From a virus: a DNA stretch of 37,557 bases. Shown here piece by piece: positions 8,663-14,975 of the stretch. The notes under the pieces are model-generated. The model made no database searches and was not told where the DNA came from. It was given only the letters and a program-made list of their open reading frames with translations. The position numbers and the translations under genes are program-made. Numbering within the stretch: position 1 is the stretch's first letter; every line of letters starts with the position of its first letter. The stretch is taken from IMG/VR virus record IMGVR_UViG_3300047668_000172, positions 1 to 37,557 of that record; one strand, given 5' to 3'.

Positions 8663-9922
8663 TTAATATCCTGTGTAAGAGTCTAGTGTTTCTTCGTAGT
8701 CTTCCATTTCATAGCCATAATCGTAAGCTACGTGCGCTAGTTGATCTATATAAGCAAGTGAGTCAACAGTGTCATCATGTACTAAGTGGTTAGGGAACTG
8801 AAATAACTCGTCCATAAACTGTATATTCCACTCCCCCTTGTTAAGCGTTATCCTACCCTTCTCAAACCGTCCTTGTAACGCCCACATTATCCTGTCAGTT
8901 TTCTTTGTATTGCCATGACTCAGCTCTTCAACTCTAAAGTATTTGTTATACCTACCCATTAAGTCAGTGATAGGGGACATTACAGCCTGTCTGCTAATAC
9001 CCTTCTCAATGCCTACAGCTATGGGTTGATGCTCTTTAACAGCGTCAAAGATGCGCTGAGCAGTCTCGTCAAGCGTCCATCTACCTATTATTATGTCTTT
9101 AACCCACCAGCCGTGTTCACTAACTTTAACCACTGCTATAGAGCTGTTGTCAAGTCTTTTATTGCTTTTCTTACCCACTTCTACAAAGCCAGCTAAGTCA
9201 CAGGCTATGTAGTAATCACCTACAGCAGGCTCTTCTTCATCAAACTTAACCCAGTCTTCCTTAAACATCTCAGAGCCTCTAGCCTCAAATGAAGCCATAA
9301 ACTCTTGTCTAAAGGCGTAGCTTGATAGTGTCCTTTTAGCACTGTCTATCTCTGTAGGGTCTATTAGTGGGTTGTCATAGCTTGTAAAGTGCCATGCGTT
9401 ATAGTCTTCTAGCTTACCTGCTAATGCCTCTGAGTACAGGTCATAGAAGTGGTTTCTGCCCATAGGCGTACCAATGAACAACGCACTACCTTTTAAGTCA
9501 GCTAGAGCAGGTCGTAAGATCAGTTCCCACACTTCTGGCTTAAAGTCAGCAAATTCATCTAACACTACATAGCTTAAACTAACACCACGCATTGTTTCTG
9601 GTCTGTCGCTCCCCTTTAACGAGATGGTAGCGCCGTTAATGAGCTTTAGGTTTAGGTTGTTGACGTGGCTGTGTGCAATAACACCCTGCCCCAGCTCAAG
9701 CAACATATCCCATATAACGTCTCTAGCCTGCCCCTGAGTAGGCGCAACGTAGAAGACTTTACCGTTCTTAGACGATAACGCCTTAACTAGCAACAATGAA
9801 GCAGCTAGTCTAGTTTTACCAGTTCTACGACCCGCAGCAACTACTTTAAAGCGAGACTTATCTGTCCACACCTTTTGTTGCCACGGTAGTAGATTGATCT
9901 GTAGGTCTTGAGTAGCAGACAT
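8663..9922 (-). CDS. Terminase large subunit
   Basis: A 419-aa packaging motor. The ATPase domain has Walker A GRRTGKT at residues 31-37, an adenine-binding-type 'LLPWQQKVW' upstream, Walker B VVLDEF with D122/E123, and a coupling motif at 'FIGTPMG'. The nuclease domain has the RNase H-like acidic residues D242 (ACDLAGF), E305 (GIEKG) and D383/D384 or D387 (VHDDTVDSL). It is a complete-length protein. It follows the M15 peptidase gene by 0 bases and precedes portal by 1 base, a tight packaging cassette. Confidence 0.95.
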   Translation of the reverse strand: MSATQDLQINLLPWQQKVWTDKSRFKVVAAGRRTGKTRLAASLLLVKALSSKNGKVFYVAPTQGQARDVIWDMLLELGQGVIAHSHVNNLNLKLINGATISLKGSDRPETMRGVSLSYVVLDEFADFKPEVWELILRPALADLKGSALFIGTPMGRNHFYDLYSEALAGKLEDYNAWHFTSYDNPLIDPTEIDSAKRTLSSYAFRQEFMASFEARGSEMFKEDWVKFDEEEPAVGDYYIACDLAGFVEVGKKSNKRLDNSSIAVVKVSEHGWWVKDIIIGRWTLDETAQRIFDAVKEHQPIAVGIEKGISRQAVMSPITDLMGRYNKYFRVEELSHGNTKKTDRIMWALQGRFEKGRITLNKGEWNIQFMDELFQFPNHLVHDDTVDSLAYIDQLAHVAYDYGYEMEDYEETLDSYTGY

Positions 9923-10267
9923 TTAGTATGTCCAGACTACTTGTGGCAAGTCCCTTTTATCTACGTGTATAAAACCTTTAGCAACACCGATACCATTAAA
10001 ACCTAACTCTATGGCGTTGCGTATAATTGTTGCCCTCTCAATACCATTACTAACGGCAATGTCAGCAGCTATGCCTGTTGTATGAACACCACCCTTACTC
10101 TTACGAGCTTCAGCGGGGTGCGTTATATCACGATAACCACTCGTTATAGTGAAGGGGAACCCACACACAGAGCGTAACTCATCCAGAGAGTGTACAAAGT
10201 TAACATCTATCTCATTCTTACCTGTGTGCTTACAGGCAAACTCTTCTAACGTAAAATACTTAAACAT
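9923..10267 (-). CDS. M15-family peptidase, probable endolysin
   Basis: A 114-aa protein read from the ATG at 10267, which overlaps the upstream stop by 8 bases and gives the usual family N-terminus MFKYFTLEEFACKHTG. The zinc-binding pattern of Peptidase_M15_3 is present: H62 and D69 in GGVHTTGIAADI, and H101 in FIHVD. 'FTITSGYRD' is the conserved strand. Such enzymes cleave the peptide cross-links of peptidoglycan, so it probably lyses the host with the holin-like protein at 35915-36166. A longer start at 10297 is possible but less likely. Confidence 0.85.
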   Translation of the reverse strand: MFKYFTLEEFACKHTGKNEIDVNFVHSLDELRSVCGFPFTITSGYRDITHPAEARKSKGGVHTTGIAADIAVSNGIERATIIRNAIELGFNGIGVAKGFIHVDKRDLPQVVWTY

Positions 10268-10655
10268 CTTCTGCTTCTCCGTCAATAGTTTCTCCAATCG
10301 TTATTGGGTTATCTGAATCTATACCATTAATAGTGATGCTAACAGCAGCTCTACCATTGCTTAACTTGTCCTTCTCAAAGTAGCTAAGCGGCATAATTCT
10401 ATCAACAATCAGCTTCCAAGCAGCAGATTGATTCTTATGGTCATCGTTAAGAGCAGCTTTAAATATAGAGTCCATAACCTCTCTACTCTTAGGACTAGCT
10501 AACATTCTGGCTTTATACTCCTCAATGGCTGAAGCGTCACCTTTAGGACGACCCACCTTACCTCTATTTCCTTTCTTTAAAGCATTAACCTTGTTCTTAC
10601 GAGGACGACCTCTTTTGGTTTTAACTACTTCTTTTTTCTCTATATCATCACTCAC
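10260..10655 (-). CDS. Probable terminase small subunit / DNA-binding protein
   Basis: A 131-aa protein with GTG start at 10655, preceded by AAGGAT. The first 40 residues are very basic with two AT-hook-like motifs (KRGRPRKNK and GKVGRPKGD). The middle is helical (IEEYKARMLASPKSREVMDSI, then AAWKLIVDRIMPLSYFEKDK). The C-terminus is acidic. It is the first gene of the late operon, just upstream of lysin and large terminase. Position and basic N-terminus suggest the DNA-recognition subunit of packaging, although no classical helix-turn-helix is obvious. Confidence 0.65.
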   Translation of the reverse strand: MSDDIEKKEVVKTKRGRPRKNKVNALKKGNRGKVGRPKGDASAIEEYKARMLASPKSREVMDSIFKAALNDDHKNQSAAWKLIVDRIMPLSYFEKDKLSNGRAAVSITINGIDSDNPITIGETIDGEAEDV

Positions 10656-10713
10656 TGTTTTATCCTTGTAGGGAACATTATATAAAAGTTTAAAGGTTGG
10701 AGGCAGTAGGCTA

Positions 10714-10738
10714 TATAGTATAATGTCTTTATACTATA
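10714..10738. promoter_or_regulatory. Inverted repeat in the late-operon leader
   Basis: Perfect 10-bp arms TATAGTATAA and TTATACTATA separated by TGTCT. It lies between the predicted late promoter and the first late gene, so it would be either an operator or an RNA hairpin in the 5' leader. It is AT-rich and not followed by a U tract that would make it a terminator. Confidence 0.6.
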
Positions 10739-10761
10739 GAAGCAATGTTAACTGGGTAGTA

Positions 10762-10790
10762 TTTATACCACATTTCTAGGCAAAAGTCAA
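10762..10790 (-). promoter_or_regulatory. Sigma70-like late promoter (leftward)
   Basis: On the minus strand TTGACT (10790-10785), a 17-base spacer and TATAAA (10767-10762), five of six matches at each element. Transcription would start near 10755 and enter the terminase-lysin-portal operon whose first gene starts at 10655. This fits transcription by host RNA polymerase, as no phage polymerase gene is seen. Confidence 0.7.
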
Positions 10791-11029
10791 GCATTATTTG
10801 TATTAAAAGCTATTTAGTTTCCTGCGTAGCATCGGTGCGGATTTCGTGTTGTTACAAAGTCTCCGCAGACGCGAATGTTTTCTCAATCAATACAATGACA
10901 TAGGCCAGGATAGGCTGGATAGCAACCTGTTGTCATTTAATTAGTTAAAAGCCTTATTTGCTCTATTTTGTGTCTAGGTGGCAACCGTTACAATCTCGCG
11001 GCGTAGGGAATACACCCCCGTCTTTATAG

Positions 11030-11058
11030 TTGACCCCGCTTCTTAATTGTGCTATAGC
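11030..11058 (+). promoter_or_regulatory. Possible sigma70 promoter (rightward)
   Basis: TTGACC, a 17-base spacer and TATAGC. The -35 is good and the -10 moderate. It lies immediately upstream of the first sigma54-type site, so its start point would fall on that site's -24 element and the two could not be used at once. Confidence 0.4.
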
Positions 11059-11063
11059 CAAAG

Positions 11064-11080
11064 TTGGCACGATTCTTGCA
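11064..11080 (+). promoter_or_regulatory. Sigma54-type -24/-12 promoter, copy 1
   Basis: TTGGCACGATTCTTGCA. The invariant GG (11066-11067) and GC (11078-11079) are exactly 10 bases apart, and the flanks match the RpoN consensus TGGCACR-N4-TTGCA. The start point would be near 11091. Confidence 0.75.
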
Positions 11081-11100
11081 TAGGCTATGCAGCTGTAGAG

Positions 11101-11117
11101 TTGGCACAGTTCTTGCA
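11101..11117 (+). promoter_or_regulatory. Sigma54-type -24/-12 promoter, copy 2
   Basis: TTGGCACAGTTCTTGCA, with GG at 11103-11104 and GC at 11115-11116, again 10 bases between. It begins 37 bases after copy 1. The flanking bases (GTAGAG before, TAGGCT after) are shared with neighbouring copies, so the promoter unit itself has been duplicated. Confidence 0.75.
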
Positions 11118-11129
11118 TAGGCTGTAGAG

Positions 11130-11146
11130 TTGGCACGATAGTTGCA
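11130..11146 (+). promoter_or_regulatory. Sigma54-type -24/-12 promoter, copy 3
   Basis: TTGGCACGATAGTTGCA, with GG at 11132-11133 and GC at 11144-11145. It begins 29 bases after copy 2. The central four bases differ between copies while the -24 and -12 blocks are kept, as expected if selection acts on promoter function. An upstream activator site is not identifiable. Confidence 0.75.
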
Positions 11147-11202
11147 TAGTCAATTAAGAGTTGACAAGTGCGTGTGTCTATGTGCGTACCTATACAGCAT
11201 AC

Positions 11203-11255
11203 TTATCCACACAGACATCTATACCTGTGGACAACTTATACACAGGTTATACACA
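11203..11255. promoter_or_regulatory. DnaA-box cluster, candidate replication origin
   Basis: Four DnaA-type 9-mers in 53 bases: TTATCCACA (11203-11211, perfect), TTGTCCACA on the minus strand (11226-11234), and TTATACACA twice (11236-11244 and 11247-11255). Such a cluster is the hallmark of DnaA-dependent origins in bacteria and plasmids. It sits just downstream of the sigma54-type promoters. No other cluster was seen in the window. Origin function is inference. Confidence 0.65.
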
Positions 11256-11571
11256 CTACATAGTTGGTATAGTTACCAAAGGTAACAATCGCAGCAGAGG
11301 CTCTCAGAAGCCGCTCACTGAATGTTAGCCGTTTATCCTCACGCGCAATCAAAAAAGAAGAGATCGTTGACGTTCTGTGGGGCTTCTCATAGGGCTTCTC
11401 TGAACGCTGTCAGAATAGGCATCAGTGTTAGAGTTAACGGCAGCGGTCAAGGAAGGCATCTCAGAGACGACACAGCGAGGTCTAGGCACAACGACAATCA
11501 GGGTGTTTGATGTACTTATATAGGTAGAAAAACGATGGGATTTTTGTAGGTATATATAGTCGATGAAAATA

Positions 11572-11592
11572 AATGCAAAATAAACTTGCATT
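11572..11592. promoter_or_regulatory. Inverted repeat AATGCAA-N7-TTGCATT
   Basis: Seven-base perfect arms around AATAAAC, about 90 bases before the first early gene. It could be an operator for a dimeric regulator or a small leader hairpin. No matching regulator is evident. Confidence 0.45.
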
Positions 11593-11684
11593 ACTCTGGG
11601 AAGTCTATATCTTGAAAGACCTCAAGAGTACACAGCAGCTAAACGGAAACGAGAATCATTCTCAACAACACAGGAAGCAAGATT

Positions 11685-11918
11685 ATGAAAGCATTCAATA
11701 AAGAGCAAACAGCAGCAGCCAGAAGCCTAACAATAGCGTACATGGCATTCTTGGAAATAGACTTCCAAGCAGACAACAATCCATTAAGCGTTTTAATGGA
11801 CGCAGAGAGATTGTTAGAAACGCAGGAAGCAGTAGGTACGGAGATGATGTCGACTGCTTTCCTTGTCCGCTTGATAGCTTCTTATCAGCGGGAATACGAA
11901 GCCACTAGAGGCTGGTAA
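11685..11918 (+). CDS. First early gene, hypothetical protein
   Basis: A 77-aa protein (MKAFNKEQTAAARSL...). AGGAAG lies about 8 bases upstream of the ATG. It is helical, with no recognised domain. It is the first gene downstream of the sigma54-type promoters and so a candidate for immediate host take-over. It is followed by a long gene-free stretch. Confidence 0.65.
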   Translation: MKAFNKEQTAAARSLTIAYMAFLEIDFQADNNPLSVLMDAERLLETQEAVGTEMMSTAFLVRLIASYQREYEATRGW

Positions 11919-11938
11919 CACAAACACAACCATGACCT

Positions 11939-12363
11939 AGCCGCTTAATTGCGGCTTTGTCAGTACAGGGTGACGCTAAACATCCTCTGAACGACAAGGG
12001 AAACAAACTAGCAATGCTCAGTGTAACGAAGGTGTTATAAACGTAGCAGGTCTATCGGAATCAGCGCCATGGCAATGACAACGTAACGAGTACCGACCTG
12101 CATCACCCTAGCCAGATTGAGTTTAAAGGTCTTCCCAAAGCCGGAAGGACGCATCCTAAGTTACCATGGTAACGCAGCATACGGAGAGTCTGAGAAGTGC
12201 GGAGAGGTTTGAGAAGACCGATATCACTAACTACCTAGCAAGGCATTCGCTTGAAGGGATAAGCCGCAAGGTGGATACAGTACACAGCATTTAGACGCTG
12301 AGCTGAGTGGTTAGTGAGGGAACTTAGGTAGTTCTTTATAGGGTTTCACAGAGGCTCTATAAA
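11939..12363 (+). ncRNA. Possible structured non-coding RNA
   Basis: The gene-free stretch 11919-12396 has many strong long-range pairings: AGCCGC/GCGGCT (11939-11956), GCAGGTC/GACCTGC (12046-12052 with 12095-12101), GGTCTTC/GAAGACC (12128-12134 with 12213-12219), the palindrome GTTACCATGGTAAC (12160-12173), AACTACCTA/TAGGTAGTT (12229-12237 with 12325-12333), and a hairpin at 12335-12363. CACTAAC/GTTAGTG (12225-12231 with 12310-12316) competes with the 9-bp helix. No open frame crosses it. It could be a trans-acting phage RNA or a long regulatory leader. I cannot match it to a known class. Confidence 0.45.
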
Positions 12364-12396
12364 CAACTATCTATACACACAATGAGAGGCAACACC

Positions 12397-12606
12397 ATGA
12401 CAGACTATATGAACAACAACTTGAAGAAGCAGACAGATGCCATTAACGACTTGCTAAAAAACTTAGCAAGAACTGAGAAGAAGTGCTACTACGTCGAGAC
12501 TGAGAAGACAGCTTATAACCTCTTGCTAGTTAAGGAGTTATTAGAGCAGGCCATCGCATCACAACGTAGCAGTGATAGCTTCGACGCAGACACGCGACAC
12601 GCATAG
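12397..12606 (+). CDS. Small hypothetical protein
   Basis: A 69-aa protein (MTDYMNNNLKKQTDAIN...), charged and helical. I chose the ATG at 12397 because AGAGG sits 8 bases upstream, while the in-frame ATG at 12382 has no ribosome-binding site. Its stop codon overlaps the first copy of the 49-nt hairpin element. Confidence 0.6.
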   Translation: MTDYMNNNLKKQTDAINDLLKNLARTEKKCYYVETEKTAYNLLLVKELLEQAIASQRSSDSFDADTRHA

Positions 12607-12653
12607 TGTAATACTCGAAGGCATTGGTAACAGTGTCTTCTATGAATTCCACT
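12605..12653 (+). repeat. 49-nt intergenic hairpin element, copy A
   Basis: Starts AGTGTAATACTC and ends ATGAATTCCACT, both identical in copy B (13731-13779). The centre is a 7-bp stem GAAGGCA (12617-12623) with TGTCTTC (12634-12640) around a 10-base loop. Outer AGTG/CACT and AAT/ATT can pair as well. It begins on the stop codon of the upstream gene and ends about 20 bases before the next start. A role in mRNA processing or stability is inferred. Confidence 0.75.
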
Positions 12654-12673
12654 AACACAGAGAGACGCACACA

Positions 12674-13084
12674 ATGGATATATATCTAAAATTGAGAAAC
12701 GTAGCAACTAAGCACTATCCGAACGAAACTAACTACTGTGGCGTGATTGCACTAGCAGTTGCAACGGGTTGGAGGTTTGGAAAAGCCCGCTCAGTATTAT
12801 TCAACAAGGCAGGACGTAGAGACAGACAAGGAACGCATATTGCTTTGTTGCACAGAGCATTAAAAGAGCATGGTTATAAAGCGGGCTTTGTTACTGTAGC
12901 AGGAGCTAAGACTCTAGTCACAGCTCAGAGAGTCTTAGAGAACACAAAGGGAACATATTTCGTATATACTAAGCGACACGTTACAACTATTAAGGACGGC
13001 GTTTGTGAGGACTGGAGCAATAACGAACGTGGCACAAAGAAGCTATACAGAGTCGAATCCATTTTTAAAATAGAGAAGGAGTAA
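12674..13084 (+). CDS. Papain-like cysteine protease (putative)
   Basis: A 136-aa protein. The N-terminal helix motif 'ETNYCGVIALAVATG' places a Cys at 22 in the position of a papain-fold nucleophile. The later strand 'GTYFVYTKRHVTTIKDGVCEDW' gives His102 and Asp113 for the rest of a Cys-His-Asp set. The layout Cys...GR...G-T-Y-F-V...HV-T...DG...D-(S/T/W) is common to small phage papain/C39-like domain proteins. It is encoded early, after hairpin A, so it may act on host proteins or as an amidase. No signal peptide. Activity is unproven. Confidence 0.6.
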   Translation: MDIYLKLRNVATKHYPNETNYCGVIALAVATGWRFGKARSVLFNKAGRRDRQGTHIALLHRALKEHGYKAGFVTVAGAKTLVTAQRVLENTKGTYFVYTKRHVTTIKDGVCEDWSNNERGTKKLYRVESIFKIEKE

Positions 13085-13088
13085 AACT

Positions 13089-13313
13089 ATGAACAACAGC
13101 GATCTAGCAACACAATTGGTAAAACTACTGAGTCAAGTCAATGCAGCAAGTTATGACGAGGACAATACAATAGATTATAAATACAGCAGAGATGACAGCA
13201 TCTTCGGTAAGCTAAGTGAGGCACTAGAGATGATAGCACCAGAAGCGCATTTGGAGTTTATGAACACGGGCGATTGCCCAAATCAAATAATAATCACTAA
13301 TGAGAAGGTATAA
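13089..13313 (+). CDS. Small acidic hypothetical protein
   Basis: A 74-aa protein (MNNSDLATQLVKLLSQV...), acidic, four bases after the protease gene, with a good AAGGAG site 8 bases upstream of ATG. No recognised domain. Confidence 0.65.
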   Translation: MNNSDLATQLVKLLSQVNAASYDEDNTIDYKYSRDDSIFGKLSEALEMIAPEAHLEFMNTGDCPNQIIITNEKV

Positions 13314-13317
13314 GACA

Positions 13318-13737
13318 ATGGCATACATAAACACAGCAAACGACAAAGAGATTAAAGACTATATGAATGCATGCGATGATAAAGGCGTTTACCATTCAGA
13401 CCGCGATCTGTCACTAATGACACTACAGCAGAAAGGCATAGCAGCACTCACTGAGGCAGGCTATGAGGCAGGCGAGTCTAACCCTCACAATGTGAGAGCA
13501 TGGGTAGTTAGCAATCAGTTTGGCGCTCTGGGTGTCGTTGTAGGCGCTCATTCTCAGGAGGCATTAGACGAAGCAGTCGATGCGGGTTTTATGGACTCAG
13601 AGTTAATGAGTCCGCAGGACTATAAAGAATATTCAGACAACGGATGGCACGATAGCTATACATACGCAGGGAATGCTAGCGAGGCTATATGGACTGAGTA
13701 TCTGAGTATCTTAGAGATAGATACTGATATAGTGTAA
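13318..13737 (+). CDS. Hypothetical protein
   Basis: A 139-aa protein read from the ATG at 13318 (MAYINTANDKEIKDYMNAC...); an upstream ATG at 13300 would overlap the previous gene and adds only MRRYKT. It is acidic, with the segment VRAWVVSNQFGALGVVVGAHSQEALDEAVDAG (quoted in part) suggesting a compact alpha/beta fold. I do not recognise a family. Its stop codon lies within hairpin element copy B. Confidence 0.6.
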   Translation: MAYINTANDKEIKDYMNACDDKGVYHSDRDLSLMTLQQKGIAALTEAGYEAGESNPHNVRAWVVSNQFGALGVVVGAHSQEALDEAVDAGFMDSELMSPQDYKEYSDNGWHDSYTYAGNASEAIWTEYLSILEIDTDIV

Positions 13738-13779
13738 TACTCGATAGCATTCGCAAGAGTGCTATCCATGAATTCCACT
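13731..13779 (+). repeat. 49-nt intergenic hairpin element, copy B
   Basis: Same length and identical flanks as copy A. The stem is GATAGCA (13743-13749) with TGCTATC (13760-13766), again around a 10-base loop. Relative to copy A, stem pairs 3 and 4 change on both sides (A-T to T-A, G-C to A-T) and pair 5 changes from G-U to G-C, so pairing is preserved by compensating substitutions. Confidence 0.75.
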
Positions 13780-13799
13780 AATAACAAGAGGTATAGACT

Positions 13800-13955
13800 A
13801 TGAAAACATTAGACGATCCAATACATTTTGAGGCTGTGTTAGCGAGTCACATACTAGCAGAGAGAGATATAAGAAAACGCAAAGGTGATGTATCTTACAA
13901 GAATGAGTCTTCTCACCTTATTAGATCACTTAGAGAAACAAGGAATAAACTATGA
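13800..13955 (+). CDS. Small hypothetical protein
   Basis: A 51-aa protein (MKTLDDPIHFEAVLASHILA...), with AGAGG about 9 bases before ATG. The stop overlaps the next start as ATGA. The C-terminus is basic (SLRETRNKL). No family recognised. Confidence 0.6.
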   Translation: MKTLDDPIHFEAVLASHILAERDIRKRKGDVSYKNESSHLIRSLRETRNKL

Positions 13956-14062
13956 GCAATCCAACAAGGGAAACATTCTGGCTATTCGTTTATACATCAA
14001 TCATAATTGGCGGCTTACTAGCACTATCAGCTAATACAATAGCATCACAAGGAGTTCTATAA
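13952..14062 (+). CDS. 36-aa membrane microprotein
   Basis: MSNPTRETFWLFVYTSIII... has one membrane segment (about residues 9-28) and a short polar end. It overlaps its neighbours by ATGA upstream and TAATG downstream, so it is translated within a coupled run of tiny genes. Function unknown. Confidence 0.5.
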   Translation: MSNPTRETFWLFVYTSIIIGGLLALSANTIASQGVL

Positions 14063-14235
14063 TGAATTCATATCTATACGAACTATGCGACAATGAGGGT
14101 TATTCGGTGCTTGATATTATTACTGGATTCACTACGCTAACCTATGACGAATACTACAAAAAACATATCGTTTCATTGTTATCTGAATTGTCAGCAACTC
14201 ATAACAAACAAATTCTTGTAGACGCTAGAAAATAA
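14062..14235 (+). CDS. Small hypothetical protein
   Basis: A 57-aa protein (MNSYLYELCDNEGYSVLDII...). The ribosome-binding cassette AAGGAGTTCTATA precedes the ATG, nearly identical to that of the next gene. No recognised domain. Confidence 0.6.
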   Translation: MNSYLYELCDNEGYSVLDIITGFTTLTYDEYYKKHIVSLLSELSATHNKQILVDARK

Positions 14236-14246
14236 GGAGTTTTATA

Positions 14247-14438
14247 ATGGCATCACCATTGACGCAAACGGTACACTGGGAACTAGAAGTTATCGACACT
14301 CAGGGAGTCTCTGAATACGTTCAGAGCCACGATACACAGAAGGCGGCAGAAGACTATGGCAGTTCGTTAATCAATCGCTATGACGAGCTGAGAGGCTTTA
14401 AAGTTACTAGAACAGACATAGACTGGAGCGTAGTATAA
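14247..14438 (+). CDS. Small hypothetical protein
   Basis: A 63-aa protein (MASPLTQTVHWELEVIDTQG...) with the cassette AAGGAGTTTTATA before ATG. A beta-rich N-terminus and the ending KVTRTDIDWSVV suggest a small alpha/beta fold. Stop overlaps the following start. Confidence 0.6.
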   Translation: MASPLTQTVHWELEVIDTQGVSEYVQSHDTQKAAEDYGSSLINRYDELRGFKVTRTDIDWSVV

Positions 14439-14509
14439 TGATATTCTTATTATCACTTATTTTAATCACATTAATACTTGTATGCATTGCAACGGGGTTG
14501 ACACAATGA
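14438..14509 (+). CDS. 23-aa membrane microprotein (tentative)
   Basis: MIFLLSLILITLILVCIATG plus LTQ is a single hydrophobic helix. Its start overlaps the previous stop (TAATG) and its stop overlaps the next start (ATGA), which supports translation. Very short, so confidence is limited. Confidence 0.4.
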   Translation: MIFLLSLILITLILVCIATGLTQ

Positions 14510-14796
14510 ACTATAACGAAAAACCACCAGTATTTACTGACGATCAAAAAACCAACTATACTGAGCTGATGAAATACACGTTCACTAAGGAGTGTACAGC
14601 AGCAGACTACTTTTCAGCTGGAGCGCCTATTAATGGCGTAGAGTACTGGTGTCCTAACGATGAGTTTTGGGGCACAATCATTGCAGTGCATCATGGCGCT
14701 ATGGTAGCAGTCGACACAGACTTCTTTGAGATGGATGATATTGAAGGGTGTCCAGAAGAGTATGCAGCTGAACTAATTAACGATAGACTAATCTAA
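14506..14796 (+). CDS. Small acidic hypothetical protein
   Basis: A 96-aa protein from the ATG at 14506 (MNYNEKPPVFTDDQKTNY...); an upstream ATG at 14482 lies inside the preceding microgene and is less likely. It is acidic and aromatic (EYWCPNDEFWGTII). Fold not recognised. Confidence 0.6.
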   Translation: MNYNEKPPVFTDDQKTNYTELMKYTFTKECTAADYFSAGAPINGVEYWCPNDEFWGTIIAVHHGAMVAVDTDFFEMDDIEGCPEEYAAELINDRLI

Positions 14797-14807
14797 GGAA
14801 TGACACA

Positions 14808-14975
14808 ATGAAAAGACATATTATAGAAGCTATATATAATGAATGGGTAGAGGGAGACGACACCTCCGTAGAAACCTTTGCAGAAACCTATGGCTACACT
14901 GTGCCTGAAGCAGTTCAATTATTAGTAATATCTCATTCCTTAAACGAAGTGACACAGAGCGAGACACAATCATGA
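14808..14975 (+). CDS. Small acidic hypothetical protein
   Basis: A 55-aa protein (MKRHIIEAIYNEWVEGDDTS...), helical. A weak AAGGA site lies upstream and the stop overlaps the next start as ATGA. The segment ETFAETYGYTVPEAVQLL could be a small helix-turn-helix-like unit, but this is a weak impression. Confidence 0.55.
   Translation: MKRHIIEAIYNEWVEGDDTSVETFAETYGYTVPEAVQLLVISHSLNEVTQSETQS

Larger units (their letters stand above)
10656..11684. other. Divergent control region and candidate origin
   Basis: About 1.03 kb without a convincing gene, between the leftward late operon and the rightward early operon. From left to right it holds a 10-bp-arm inverted repeat, a leftward sigma70-like promoter, a possible rightward sigma70-like promoter, three tandem sigma54-type promoters, four DnaA boxes, a GTTACC-AAA-GGTAAC palindrome at 11272-11286 and an AATGCAA/TTGCATT inverted repeat. 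Two overlapping short frames here (11322-11510 plus, 11349-11591 minus) lack ribosome-binding sites and protein-like composition. Confidence 0.8.

Noticed and set aside
11161-11196. A sigma70 promoter built on TTGACA at 11161-11166
   Set aside because: The -35 is perfect, but the nearest -10-like string (TATACA at 11191-11196) is 24 bases away, too far for sigma70.
11322-11591. Two opposing frames (62 aa plus, 80 aa minus) in the control region
   Set aside because: They overlap each other on opposite strands, lack ribosome-binding sites and show no protein-like composition. The region is better explained as regulatory DNA.
11919-12396. A tRNA or group I intron in the gene-free stretch
   Set aside because: No T-loop consensus, acceptor stem or intron core motif was found, and neither flanking gene is interrupted.
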